From: Symsagittifera roscoffensis
Taxonomy: Eukaryota; Xenacoelomorpha; Acoela; Convolutidae
DNA: 64,000 bases
Assembly (NCBI RefSeq): GCF_963678635.1
Contig: NC_087070.1
Coordinates: 1,116,001-1,180,000, forward strand
Reading direction: 5' to 3'
Below are positions 11,560-24,115 of this stretch, in pieces. The notes under the pieces are model-generated. The model did not search any database and was not told where the DNA came from. It worked only from the letters and a program-made list of their open reading frames with translations. The position numbers and the translations under genes are program-made. The stretch's first letter is position 1. Every line of letters starts with the position of its first letter.

Positions 11560-12170
11560 TTAATAGTTAGTGCTGCTTATGGACCGATTATATAAATCTT
11601 CTGCACACTGAATTACAGAGTTTAGGGGTGGTTTTTTTATCAGTCAATTTTTGTCGGTCGATGTGAGAATTGATTAGAAAATTTTCTTATAAATCATCAA
11701 AAATTTTGACTACCTGATTTCAAATTCCAAGGAATACTTTACCATTTTTACCACGCACTGGGCTAAATTCTGCGCGCTTTGAAGATTTTAATCATTATCC
11801 AAAAAATTTAACGTTAAATATTTAAGCGTGGCGAACTACCTCGAACAAAAAAACGATCTAATTAAATTGAGGCTAGCTAGATGGTCATAATAATTTTGTA
11901 CGACTCAAACTTTCATGATTGAGATTTAAAAAAATTTAAATTGATTTTTTACAGGTTTTAAATTTTTTAGAAATCAATTTATGATAGCCCATTTAGACAC
12001 CTAATCAATTTAGAATATATTAATTAGATCTTACAGATTTTCGCAACCAAAAAGGGTTCAAATTGACTTAAATGGATTTTTGCAAGCTAGTGGATAACCA
12101 TCGAAATCTGATTTAATTTAACTAATTTTTTTTAAGCTTGAGCAAATTTTTCTACCCATGAAAACCTCAG
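11560..12170 (+). repeat. Family A-related unit, second of the tandem pair
   Basis: It repeats the landmarks of 10,782-11,520 in the same order and orientation, but the TGTTCCGACTTTCG end is no longer recognisable. From 12,170 to 12,850 the sequence is AT-rich with scattered AATCGATT words and no gene. Confidence 0.55.
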
Positions 12171-12849
12171 ATAGAGCTATAGAGAAGAAAAATTGCTCGA
12201 GGAGAGTTTTGTTTAAGGAATTTCCTTTCAAATTGTGCACATTTATGGATTTCCGCGATAGTGAGAAAAATAACTATTCAAATTTTTAAAATTTCATTTC
12301 CATTATCAATGTTCTTGGCTCAATTTGGTTAGTAAAATACCATATAATAAAAAAAAATTAAATTGACAAAACATTTTGGTGCAGAAAATTTAGATATTAG
12401 TTTGCCTCATAGCTTGTTTTAAGAACAAACACGACAACAAAAAATGATATAAAATCCATATAAAAAACTCTATCGAGTGTTTCTCAATTGTTTGATAGTC
12501 TAGAAAACCTGAGTTTGATCTGTATTTAATTTGTATAAAAGTATACAAAAAAAACTAATGAAAATCGGTTCAATTTGATTTATATTGCTTTTTTGGTTAT
12601 TGAAATCCGTAGGAAAAACAAACCAAAAAATGTTGACCAAAACGGATTTACATCGATAAGAATCGATTGAAATGTATTAGAAGCTAATGTTTTGTACTTA
12701 AATAAATGGAATTTTAATCGATTCAAATCGATTTTTTAAAGGTTTCTGCTTTATCATATGTATTGAATCGATTGCAACCCATTTCTAGTCAGTACGGGTT
12801 TGTTTATGTGATGCATGATTCGCAAGGGCCAGCGAGCCACAGCTACCGA

Positions 12850-13231
12850 ATTTGTTGCGGCAGTGTTGGTAAACTACCTCTAATCAAAGTGAAACCCTCG
12901 CACTACAAAAAAAATTAATCAAAGTTGATCATGATCAGGGAAGCTTACTTTGAAAAACATCTCTCAGTATTCCCTGATTGGTTGGAAGCGCTACACTGCA
13001 AAAAGTAAGTATTTAGCTATGAAGAAACTCCATGTGTTCAGAACCAAAAAAGCTCTTACGAGTGGCATCGATGGTAACTTAAGTGATCTGTTGATGCTTG
13101 CGATTGGCATGGCTTAGGCAACAACAGTAGAAAAATGTTTGGTGTCCTTATTTGCATCTTCAACTTTTTTGCGGAGCTCTAGGTTCTTAACTAACCTTTG
13201 CTCGAATGTTTTAGATTAGGGAAGTAAGAAT
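12850..13231 (+). repeat. Family F direct repeat, copy 2
   Basis: Partner of 9938-10,310. The pair brackets the two family A-related units, so the whole 9.9-13.2 kb block may be a composite or a larger element with direct terminal repeats. No TG...CA ends or primer-binding site could be shown. Confidence 0.65.
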
Positions 13232-15197
13232 GAAAAAGTTCAGAATCAATAATTTTCAATAACTTAAGTTTTCGAACCGGGAATCGGCAGAACTAACAAT
13301 GCATAGTCTTCTTTGGAACCTTCTTCTGGAATAGCAATTAGGCTAATTGGATGACAGTTGTTGAAGTTTCATGAATGTTTCGGTCAACTTCAGTCTACTG
13401 TGTAAGGCGTCATTTTTACTGGCGACAGTTTAGAGACTCGGAAGCTGTAAGATACTCATATCTTATAACAATTGTTTCAAAAAAGGTAAGGCCATAGTGT
13501 TATTGCGTTTAGTGGTGTTGTTTTCAAATATGCACATACAAATTAAGATTCGCCAATTGCATATTATCGATTTAGTCTGGCTTCCAGATGCCAAAAGCAT
13601 GGAGAAACACCTACAAACGAATAAGTTCCCCCTCCAATATTTTTTGTATCAACTCAATTGCACCATAAATTGATCAAAAAAACTTCAGAAATTGTTTGAA
13701 TAACCTGAAGTAAATCCGGGTAAAAATCCAGTTTATATTTTCATCAAACTTGAAATAGAAATTCTCAGCTAGCTCAACTCACCGTACCATTTTAGAAGTA
13801 ACAAAAAAGTGGAATTCGTGAAAGTGTTTTTTGCAACTTAGTAATGCAACTAATGCACTTTGTTATTATTCTTCTTTTTAAGGATTTTAAAATGTCCCGA
13901 TACTTCAAATTTTATTTAGAAAACAAAATTAATCCTGCACAAAAATACTGCAATTAATCAATAACCTCAATCTTGAGAGAAAACAAATGCTTGTTCGTCA
14001 AAACGTACCTTGCTGAAATAAAAAAAATAGCTTCTCCGAAATAACCGATGTTCTGCGAATTAAAGACAAATAGCAAATTCAGGTTTTAATCCCGAAACAT
14101 ATATGGCAGAATAAGTTTAATCTTGGGGGAAATTAGAAGTTATGACAGGAAAATTTCAGTTTTGGGAGGGTGAGAGACTTAGAATGGGAGAGGAAATGGG
14201 AGGAAATAGGTGATAAATTACGGGGGTGCTGGACTATCATTTTCCCGGAAGTTAGCCTATTGATAAAAAGTGAACCGATTATGACAGAAATGAAAACAGA
14301 TATATGTCCCTTAAGTTTCTTCATAAGTCAAACAGTTGCTAACCTTCTGGAAAAAAAACAGATTTGCAAAAAAAAGAAAGCACTTTCATTCTTTGATCTT
14401 AAATCTTATTTTTGATCTCTAGTACGGTATATTTTGAAACAAAAATTGTTCTAGGTCTTTTTGACTTGGAAACTTTCAAGTGTTTTTCAAAGGATAATGA
14501 CGTTTTTGCAATTCAATAAAGAGTAGATCTAAGTTTCAAGTTTCAAGTGAAAGCTTAAATATGCTTCAAAAGTGATGAGCGTTATTTCTAAGTTCTAATG
14601 TTATTTCCACTGATGTACAAGTTACTCAAAATAGTACTAATCAAAATCTAAAGTTTCCTGATTAGAAACAGACCGGCAAGGACAAGTTCTGTGGTACTGT
14701 TGATCAAATTCAGCCTTCGAGGTTTTTATTATCCCTTAGAACAACTAAATTGGGTAAAAAATCCTGTCATTTTGATTATTAGAGTTGACATCAGTAGAAA
14801 CAAATGAAGATATGGTTTTCTAGAATTGACTAATGATGACACTAAAACAAACAGCAAAGACAAGACTACGGCCGTTTTTCAACTGTAGCTTGCTGAAGTT
14901 TTAGTCCTTTCTCGCACTAAAGTCTGCGAAACCTAAAAAATGTACAAAAACAAAAAAAACGGCGGCGCCTCTATTATCTAAAATACAGATCGAATGCTTA
15001 TAAATGAATCAACTTCGAAAATCAATTTATACAAATAGAAATCTTTCAATATTTTTCCTTTTTTGAAAGAAGATTACATATGCTTGAGATGTTTTTTTTT
15101 AGGTGGTTCTAGAGGCAATTTAGAGTGTAAGCGAAATTGAAACCTAAATTTTTCCAAGTTGATGTCCAAGTTCCTAAACACCATCCTGTATGTACTT
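13232..15197. other. AT-rich non-coding stretch
   Basis: No ORF over about 80 codons with recognisable content, no RNA gene and no repeat end was found. Confidence 0.4.
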
Positions 15198-15270
15198 TGG
15201 AGGCACTTAGCAAAGTGGTAGGGCATTCCCCTGCAATGGCAACGATAGTAAGTCAAGACAAGCTCACACA
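15198..15270 (+). tRNA. Degenerate tRNA-like sequence, Cys-like (probably pseudogene or SINE-derived)
   Basis: TTAGCAAAGTGGTAGGGCAT resembles a tRNA D-arm and A box. The following TTCCCCTGCAATGG resembles an anticodon arm whose loop would present GCA (Cys). The expected T-arm word GGTTCAAAT is degraded to AGTAAGTCAA, and the acceptor stem does not pair convincingly. It is unlikely to be a functional tRNA gene. Confidence 0.25.
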
Positions 15271-15735
15271 TAACATCTAGCTTCAGGTCAACCACAGTCT
15301 GACACTATTTTCGGCTGCAATAGTGGTACCACCTGAAAGTTCTGGACGCAAAAACAACCTTGAGTTGCTAAAGAGAACTTCGCTCAGCCAAATTACTCAA
15401 TATGGAAAATGGGGAAATAATGGAAACTGATTATGCCCAGACAGGCCCGATAGCCTTTCATAGATCTACTGCGAATCGCATAAATCCACATTATAAAACT
15501 TGGAAGACTTAATTTATGACGCAGAAAGCGTTAACACGTTATTATCCCGCCCCCAAAATAGTTTCGAATCAAAATTATGCAAGCAAACTGGTCATATTAC
15601 TGCCTTACACAGATCCAATTTTATTAAGAAAATTTTGACACTTTAAGTCCTAATATAGATAATTCCGAAAAACTGTTTTATAAAAACTATTTGAAAACAA
15701 AAATTCAAATCTTCGCATTGAAATATTACTAGTCT
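15271..15735. other. Spacer, nothing recognised
   Basis: No gene or repeat boundary is visible. Confidence 0.35.
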
Positions 15736-16222
15736 TGTTGTTCGACTTTCGTAACAAAAGTAACGGAGCTTGGGTGGTTTTTTTTCTTCTGACAAATTTC
15801 GACTTTTTAATTAGCCAGTTTTGAAGGAACTTTATTAGTATCATTCAAAAAGTATTGTTGCCCTGAGCGTAAATTTGAAAAAATGTTTCGCCAGTTAAGA
15901 GGGTTTAAAGACTTGATCAATTTGGGACAATTAACGCACGATATAATTAGCTCTATTAACGCATGGGCGGAGATTTAATCCGTCTTAGAAATTGTTCCGA
16001 ATTGGTTGAAGAAAGATTATTTATCATATTTGATATGCTAGTACGAGCTAAATCTATAACTTTAAATATGGCGCGTGGGGGGATGCATTTCACAAAATAA
16101 ATCTCAAATTAAAAAAAAATCTTTTTATTGTTTTTACATTGAATTTTTTATGTTATTTTTGCTCAATAGGCCTTAAAAAGCAGTCTGATTAATCAAAGCT
16201 TCGCTCTGATGCAAGCAATCTG
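15736..16222 (+). mobile_element. Family A element, copy 1, about 490 bp
   Basis: It starts with TGTTCGACTTTCG (one base short of the family end TGTTCCGACTTTCG) and ends in a block with AAAAAGCAGTCTGATTAATC and TCTGATGCAAGCAATCTG. The interior shares GGGACAATTAACGC and GAGATTTAATCCGTCTTAGA with copies at 17.69 and 18.47 kb. All three are in the same orientation. It is non-autonomous with no ORF. Confidence 0.7.
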
Positions 16223-16252
16223 TTTTTTTTAAAATTTAAATTGATAATAACA

Positions 16253-16846
16253 ACTGAGGCCGAACTATGCACTACATAGGAGCAGTTTTTTGTCTGTATG
16301 TTCCTGGATTCTAGAGACAAGTCTTCAAACCTTTTCTAAAAAGTAAGTGGTTTCAACTTGCAAAATTTTGGGAGATTCCGCGCACAAACATCTGCGACGA
16401 AAAGTTTGTCGGCACATTAGTTTTGTTGCAGAACCCGCAACGAGCGAATATAGGTAATTTTTCCGGATTCCGCAAATGTAAATGCTTTTCCGTAAATTTA
16501 TGCAAATTCCGCTTGCAATTTTCGGATTACGCTTACAATTTCCGGAAACCGCTTAGTTTGCAGGTTCCCCCGCTTAAGGTTCCCCCGCACTCCCAGCCGC
16601 TTAAGTTTACTAAAAACGTATATTATTTTTTGTTCAAGGATTCCACAAACTGTTCCGGATTCCGCAAACTTGCCTGTTTTTGGAGCAATTTTGAGCAATA
16701 CAGTGTTTTAGCTATTTGTCCGTGGAATTAAAAACAGCAAAGATCAAAGAAAAGTAGCAATGTTGCGAGTTCCACAACATATCTGATTTTGGTCTGTTGC
16801 AGAATCCGCTTACAATGCACAGAAGGCACATTTCGGCCTCGTAATA
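16253..16846. mobile_element. Family E element, copy 2, about 590 bp
   Basis: The left end GAGGCCGAACTATGCAC is matched in inverse at the right end (TTTCGGCCTCGTAATAAT, 16,831-16,848). The interior repeats GATTCCGCAAAC and TTCCCCCGC words. It is a longer, more diverged relative of the 198-bp element at 6.8 kb. The short open frames inside are AT-drift. Confidence 0.55.
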
Positions 16847-16849
16847 ATA

Positions 16850-17693
16850 AAACTAAAACGTTTCTTCCTTTTGACCCACAATTGAATATAGCCAACTTTG
16901 TCTATGCTTTTTTTCAGGTATATAGCATTGTAAACTTTATGGTTCAATTTCAGTTATCGCCGCATTTTTTATTGATAATTCCGTAAAAAAACAAAAAAAC
17001 TTCAGAAAATTCTTCTAAAATCTGCAGCATTATGTTTTTTATCACTCAAGTGGGAGAGTTTTTAAATATTTTGTATGAGTGTCTTAAATGTAAGTACTAC
17101 TGGTGGAGATGTAACAGATGCGCATGTTTGTAGCTTCTTGTTGTGAGATCAAGTCAAGAACCTCTTAGGAATTTAGAACTAAATTAGAACTATAATTGCT
17201 ATGCAGTTAATGGAATTCTGATGGAAACTGTTTTAGAACAATTTAAGTGCTGATTTTCTGTGGGCGATCAACCCACTAAAAACTTTAAAATATCTACCAC
17301 ATGGTTGAGGGGCGGTTGTGGTGTTAAGATGAAGAGGTCAAGTTCACAAGTAATTTTTTAAAACAGAATTAAGTTTCTGTTATTGTTAAAAAAAACACTC
17401 TTGGGTAAGCATTGAATTTTAAGACAATAAGTTATCTGAATAGCAACTTGATAAATTTTAGACACAATTTAGTTTAAATTTGGGAGCCATGAATTTGTTT
17501 AGTTCGAATTTTTACGTAATCTATCATCAGCGAGAGTAATCCTAACATCCAAATTCAGCGTCAAAAAATGACACGTTACCGTTTATGCAAAAAAATTGCA
17601 AGGGCATAACTTGAGGTATATCTGATAGCTGTAAATCAGTTTGCCAATAATGTTTAGTGTACTGACAAATCATGAAATTGAATGGTTGGATCT
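16850..17693. other. AT-rich non-coding stretch
   Basis: Nothing recognised between the family E and family A copies. Confidence 0.4.
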
Positions 17694-18213
17694 TGTTGTT
17701 CCGACTTTCGATACGAAAGTGGGTTTTTTTTTCTTCAGACAAATTTCGACTTTTTAACTAGCCATTTTTGACGGAATTTTATTTATTTCATTCAAAAGGT
17801 TTTGTTATCCTGAGCTTAAATTTGAAAAGATATTTCACCTGTGATCATTTTTCGTAAAGTTGTGAGGGTTTAAAGATTGCCAGTTTGGCCATTTTGACCA
17901 ATTTGGGACAATTAACGCGCGATATAATTCGAGCTATGAACGCGTAAGCGGAGATTTAATCCGTTTTAGAAATCGTTCCAAATTGGTTGAAAGAAGCTTA
18001 TTTGCCATAATTAGTTTGTTACAAGGAACAAAATCTATCCTTTTGTACTTAATATGGCGTGTGGGGGGATAATTTTCATTAAAAAAATTCAAATTTTAGA
18101 AAAAAAAATTTTCTTTTCATTTTATTTCTTTTAATTTTTTATGTTATTACTGCTGCTCCATAAACCTTAGAAGGCAGTCGGAACATTCAGGGTTTCGCCC
18201 TGATACGAGCAGT
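17694..18213 (+). mobile_element. Family A element, copy 2
   Basis: The left end reads TGTTGTTCCGACTTTCG with a short hairpin (TTTCGATACGAAAG) immediately inside. Conserved interior segments are TTTTTGACGGAATTTTATT, GGGACAATTAACGCGCGATA and TTAATCCGTTTTAGAAATCG. The right end contains GCAGTCGGAACATTCAG and ATACGAGCAGTCTTG. It is about 520 bp and non-coding. Confidence 0.75.
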
Positions 18214-18261
18214 CTTGTTAACTATTAATCCCCTATTGCAATAGGGGGGATAGCTAACAAG
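18214..18261. repeat. Inverted repeat around CCCCTATTGCAATAGGGG
   Basis: CCCCTATTGCAATAGGGG (18,230-18,247) is a perfect 18-bp palindrome. The flanks CTTGTTAACTAT and ATAGCTAACAAG extend the dyad symmetry to about 48 bp. A diverged version, CCCCTATTGCAAAAGGGG, occurs near 36,767. It directly abuts the right end of family A copy 2. Confidence 0.7.
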
Positions 18262-18474
18262 GTACAAAATTCGTATATGATTAATTGTTCAATTCTTTCT
18301 TTGTAGGGGGAGTGAGATTCGTTACAAGGTACCAATGGGGGGGGGGGGGGGAATTGTTAAACAGATCCAAATAGGTCTTCAAATAACACAAAACTTAAGC
18401 ACTGCCTCATCAGCTGCTCACAAACGCTCTAATTCTGAGAATGAAAGGCTACAAATAACAAAAAAGCCCATTTT

Positions 18475-18996
18475 TGTTCCGACTTTCCTAACGAAAGTAA
18501 AGGATTATTTGTGCTCGGGGAGAGTTTTTTCTTCAGACAAGTTTTGTCTTTTATATTAGCAATTTTTAGCGGAACTATTTTGTATCATTCAAAAGGATTG
18601 TTGTCCTGAGCTTAAATTTAAAAAAATATTTCACCTGTGATCATTTTTTGTAAAGTTATGAGGGTTTAAAAATTGCCATTTTGGCCATTTTGACCAATTT
18701 GGGACAATTAACGCGCGATATAATTCGAGCTATTAATGCGTAAGCAGAGATTTAATCCGTCTTAGAAGTCGTTCCAAATTGATTAAACGAAGCTTATTTG
18801 CCATAATTGTTTTGTTTCTAAATTTTTCACTTTGAGTTTTATATGGCGTGTGGGGGGATGATTTTCACAAAAAATCTCAAATTTGAAAAAGTTTATATTT
18901 TTATTACATATAATTTTTTCATGTTATTACTGCTCCATAGAGTTTAAAAGGCAGTCGGAAAATTCAAAGTTTTGCCCTTATACAAGCAGTCTTGAT
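18475..18996 (+). mobile_element. Family A element, copy 3
   Basis: It begins TGTTCCGACTTTCCTAACGA and carries GTGCTCGGGGAGAG, GGGACAATTAACGCGCGATA, TTAATCCGTCTTAGAAGTCG and the right-end block GCAGTCGGAAAATTC ... ACAAGCAGTCTTG. It lies in direct orientation 781 bp after copy 2, separated by the palindrome and a run of at least 14 G near 18,338-18,352. Confidence 0.75.
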
Positions 18997-21747
18997 CCAT
19001 TATCTCGGCGTGTAGAAACAAGCGTCTTGTCTTTTGAAGCAAAGTCCTTAAAACATTGCAGGATTTTTTGTTAGAAAGTTTTGTCCCTGGATTCCGCAAT
19101 TTGGCTCTTTGTTGCAGATTTTGTCTGAGTTTCTTGACTTCTTGACTAAACTAGATCGATCTACTTAGCTGCAGAGTTTGGCGATAAGTTGAAGTGTACA
19201 AAAACAGCAGAATTGTGGTCGTTAACTGAATCCGAAAATAAATAATGGAGTATAAGTCTCTTAGCTCCGTCAGGTTTGTCGGTGGATTCGTTATAATTTT
19301 TCGCTGAATAAAATCAAGTTTATCAAGTTTTCTATTTCAGTATGTAAAAATATGTGGAACTCAACTCAAAGTTTACGAATCTTAGTGAGAATATATATGG
19401 ACTAATGTCACTGCAAAATACTAGAGTTTGGCGAATGTAGTGATCACTTTATTTCCGATTTGGATAAAAGCCTGAAGGAAGGGCTTTGATCAGAATCTGA
19501 TACATTACTGAAATGGTTGTGATACATCACTGGGACTGTACTGATTTCAGAAGCAAACCAAAAAGCCAACGAAGCATCAAAATTACTGAAAAAAAATATT
19601 TAAAAAAATTAACTTGACAAAAAGGGGAAATTGCGGGGATCATTGTTCGGGTTGGTTAAGCTGCAAAAAGCTGTATTGCATACTTCATCAAAAATGAAGA
19701 TACTGTATGTTCATCAAAATTTTGCAGCTACCTAAAAGAAAAAGCAACCTTTAGTACAATAAAAAAATATTTTTTTAATATCAACTTTGAAAAACGAATG
19801 CATGATAAAAACTTCGAAAACTTTTTCAATCACCTTTCCAAAGGAAAGCTTCTTTAACATAAGAAGCTCCATTTAGATGGACTTTGTGGCTCCTGTAAAA
19901 CATTCAATTTTCCGTTTTTTGTAGTTACTTTTTAGAAGCAAACAAAAATAAAAAACTATTTTACTTAGTTTTCAGTTTTTGAACTACAATTTCAGAGGCA
20001 TGAACTCAGCATGAAAGACACGCTTTTAAAAAATTTTGTTAACTTTTTGAACAAATGGGATCTCTTCAACTTTTTCCCCCCTTAGGGTATCAGCACCGAA
20101 TTGCCATGCCTATAAAGAATAATTTCAATGGTTAAGCATATGTAAACTTTGTACCTGGTAACAAATCCCTCCTCAATTTAGCAACAAAAACATCATAACA
20201 AAAACCGCAGCTTATAATACTAGGAGTTATCCTTGACCACCAACGATGATTGAAAAACAAAGAAGGGTTTTTCCAAAACAGACGATTTGTGCAGTAAAAC
20301 GTCAGAAAATGATATTTTCTCAAAAAAGTTGACAGTTGACAAGGTAACCCTCAAACTGTTACTATAAACTTTTTAAGAAGCAGTAAAAATCCTTGTAACG
20401 TTTCCGTAGTTATTCCCAAAAAATGTGCAAGGTTGTTTTTTTGAAATTTTTACGTCATAGATAATATGTAATAACAATAAAATTGGTTGGTTGATGCGCA
20501 GTTACAAGTGAGTTTTCGGAAAGTTTCTACCTCAGCAAATAAACTAGTATTTTTTTCTTCTTATATAATTTTTTTTTGAAGTTTTTACAAAACGCATAAA
20601 TACCCAAAGCCGTATTACCAAAAAGGCAAAAAAATATATATTTTTATTTTTCTTGTAAAATTATACGCGATTTTTAATTTCAACTTTTTAGTCTCAAATA
20701 ATTCATCTGAAATTTCAAAATATCCATTGTTTGAAGTATTTAAAGCTTTTTTCTTGTTAGTTTTACTCATTTCATTTGCTAAAAAATTAACACTGCAGAA
20801 TGAAAAGTCTAACCTTTAAATCAGCTTTTTGTTATTTTGTTAATTTTGAAAAATAGTTTGACAATTTTTTTCAATGTGAGATATAATAAACTTTTAAACA
20901 AAATTGTACAAAAACAAAAAAATCAGCTAGTAACAACGAATATGTTCAAGTTAAAAATTATTGTATCAACCGTTCAAGTCCCCCCTTATTAATTAGCTCA
21001 TCAGAAATATTGATTTTTGATAAGCTAAGTTTGATTATAGCCTAGATTCATTCAAAAGTAACCGCATTACTAAATAAACTTGAATTAAAACATTAATCTA
21101 GGTAATTAACAGAGTACAAATGTAATCCCTCATAAAAATATACAAAACAATTTCATTTGCGCGTTTGTACGAATTGCATATTTTTTGCAGAATTATTTTT
21201 CAAAATTAATACATGCCTGGGGAAGGCTTTATACGGTAAGTCACTCAAGGGGGGGGGGGGGGGAGAGATTGTACTGTTGATCCAAATTGATAAGTAAAGG
21301 TTAAAAATTGAAATGAAAACAGATATAGCAATTGGAAGTGAGTAAAGCTTTGGTTTCAATTATCTAAAGATTATAACTAGTGAGATTGTTAATTTTGCAT
21401 GAGACGCTTCAAACAGTTTTTGACACCAGCGAAAAAAAAACTTTTCACAGCATGTCAAATTCTTTTAAGAGTTCATTTCAGAGCCACTTTTAGGAGTTCA
21501 TTTTGGAAAGCGAAAAAGGAGTTAATGATTCAACTGAGATGATATTAGTTCGTTTACTCTTCTGCCAAAAATGTCCAGAAGTTAATAGCATTTTCTTTAA
21601 TCTAGTCGGCTATTGATTGACTCTCTTTTCCTATCTGTTCTGCTACCCGAAAGTTTTTTTATGATTAAAGACACATCATTCAGAGGTCCTCTTTTTGTCG
21701 TAATTTATTCGGTCCTTCGTAGCTTTTTAGAAAGACAAAAAAAGACT
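18997..21747. other. AT-rich non-coding stretch
   Basis: No genes were recognised. A G-run lies at about 21,248-21,263. Confidence 0.4.
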
Positions 21748-22002
21748 GCAGGGCACTTTTTTGCAAAACAAGCCGAAAATGCGGTCGATTTGAGACACTT
21801 TTTGAGAAATTTTAACTGAAACAATGCGTTTTTTTGCGGCGCGCGAACCTTTCTCAAATGTAACTTATTTGGGCAACAAAATTAGGCCGCTTTCAGAAAA
21901 AATTTAGGGTCAGCGGGCCGAAAATTGATGTCAAAGTATAAAACCAAAGGGGAGATCCTTTGGGCGGTGAAAAGGTCAAACCCCCCTCTATGTTCGGCCC
22001 TG
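21748..22002. mobile_element. Degraded hAT-like element (related to copies at 39.9 and 44.9 kb)
   Basis: The words CAGGGCAC at the left, GGCGCGCGAAC and GGGGAGATCCTTTGGGC inside, and CGGCCCTG at the right resemble the hAT-type elements further along. The 8-bp flanks do not match, so the boundaries are tentative. Confidence 0.3.
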
Positions 22003-22004
22003 TT

Positions 22005-23507
22005 TCTTGGTTCGATGAGAGACCAATTTTGTGGAATTATAAAATGATCGAAAAAAATCTAAGCAAAAATACTGGATCCAGCTCATGTTTTGGTGTTAGT
22101 TTTCTCCCTACATACATTTTTATGACCAAATAACCTCAAAAGTCTTTTGATAAAGGTTTTATCCTTAATGAACTCTAAACATATGATGGACGAGCAAAAT
22201 ATGGTTTCTGTCGAAAGTTTACAAACAGTTAGACGCTTATCTCTTAATCTCTGATTTTTAAACTTTTCAATATTGAATCCTGTGACCAAACTTACCATTG
22301 TAATTTGCAGTAAAAATCAGCGATGAGTGAATAAATTTATCAATTTAGGCAAATTATGTCATTGGGTGGATAAAAAACCGAAACAAATCAAACTCGGAAT
22401 TGGAATGAGTTAAAAAATGGTTAAATAATTTATCTTATAAAAAACCAGTACTCGAGCCTGCCAATTTTAATACAAGGAGTTTTTTAATCTATTTTATCAA
22501 AACATTGACCGGAAAATGCTTCAAACGGCCGTACAACCAAGCCTGATAATTGTATTATAGGACTGTATTTTCTGTAGTTTCGCCTGGGAGTAAAAAAGAT
22601 AAAGTAAGACGCGTATACAGGTAACTATATGGGATGATTTTGGCTTCTGTCCCGGAGTAAAGGGCCTTTCTCTAATACTTTTATGGTCCAAAGGCCTCTG
22701 ACGCATGCATTTATTTGCACTGTCAATTGCAACAAAAGACTTTTTTTAGCTTTTTTTAGAAAAAAGAAAGCACTATTAGGGAAAAGTAGAGTCTGAAATT
22801 TAGTTGACCGGTACAATTTATTATTATATTTAAGTAGTTGTTAATAAGTTATGTCAATGGCTCTACTGAAATAATGTGATTGATTTGAATAATTGTGGTT
22901 TAGTTTTTTTTTCAATAGAATCAATATCGAAGTTTGTAAGCTCAGAATGCTCAGGTTGAGGTTGAAGATGAATGTAACGGTTACACAGGCTAGCCAAATC
23001 CGCATTTCAATCGAATTAAAATCAATACAAATATCTAATAAGTTCGGCCACAGTAAACCAGAGTCCCTATACACAGATCAACCACGGCAGCTAATTGATT
23101 GATCGACAAGTTATAAGAAATTTTAGAATCAAAAGTATATTAAACAATATGAATTACTATAGATGTTTGTTGTAAGAAAAATTGACACAGAGCTTTCTTT
23201 TCTAACAACTTTCCTAGGAAAATGAAGTCTCAACTATTAAGGTTGACACATTACTAGAGAATATTAATTATTATAGAAAATGATAATCCTTTTCTTTGTT
23301 TTCTAGCCTGGTTTCGTAGGCAAAAAATATATAATTGAAAAAAAAACATTAAAAATAAAAGAATTCACAAGTCTTATCAAGAAGCAAAGGTAGCATTTAT
23401 TTCCGAAAAAAGTTGGGCTCTTTTCCAATCCCCCTCTCGTAAAAGTTTTTTAAAATGAGAAAAACTGTTGATGGGGCAAATTGCAAGAAAAAAAAGTGTT
23501 ACAGTCT
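22005..23507. other. AT-rich non-coding stretch
   Basis: No gene, RNA or repeat end was recognised. Confidence 0.4.
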
Positions 23508-24115
23508 CCCGGGTTGACGTCCATAGAAGAAAAATGCTTACCATACAGTTTCATATATGAAGAGTCTATGAAAACAATGCTTATCATAAAAAATTTCTAC
23601 AAAATTTAAAAAGTGTTTTAATAGTTTTTACTGAACATTTTTGGTCTAATTGCCTCTTTTGAAGCTTTCTGGTCATTAAAAAAGTGATTTAAAATTTTTT
23701 ATAAAAAATGCTTATCATACAATTTTCATGAATGAAAATTATAAAATAGTCATTTTGTCATAGAAAAAATAAAATTTTCAAAAATCACCAAAAAACGTGT
23801 CTGGGTAACTTTAAATAGATTTACATAAGTATATCTATGATAGAGGGCATATTGACAATCAAAAACATAATTTTAATTTCGGTCAGAAAAATGCTTATCA
23901 TAAAGTTTTCATATATGAAAATTGTATGATATGCATTTTTTTCATAAACAAAAAGAAAAAATTGAGTTAAAAAATTTTTAATCCCTTTTTGGCCGCAAAT
24001 TTGCTTTTGTGCTAAAATAAAAATTTTACGAAAAAAAAAATTTGCAAGCAAAATTTGGCATTTTTGTGTTTATACCGTAGTCCAGGATGAGTTTCTCACC
24101 CAAAAACCCAAAGCT
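23508..24115 (-). mobile_element. Family B element, copy 2, reverse orientation
   Basis: One end is CCCGGGTTGACG at 23,508. At the other end (24,070-24,110) the reverse complement of CATCCTGGACTACG-TATA and GGGTGA-AAACTCATC is found, matching copy 1 around 7780-7810. The interior holds the palindrome halves TTTTCATATATGAAAATTGT flanked by ATGCTTATCATA and its complement. No ORF. Confidence 0.6.

Noticed and set aside
9938-13231. LTR retrotransposon with family F as LTRs
   Set aside because: No TG...CA ends, PBS, polypurine tract or coding domains could be found between the repeats.
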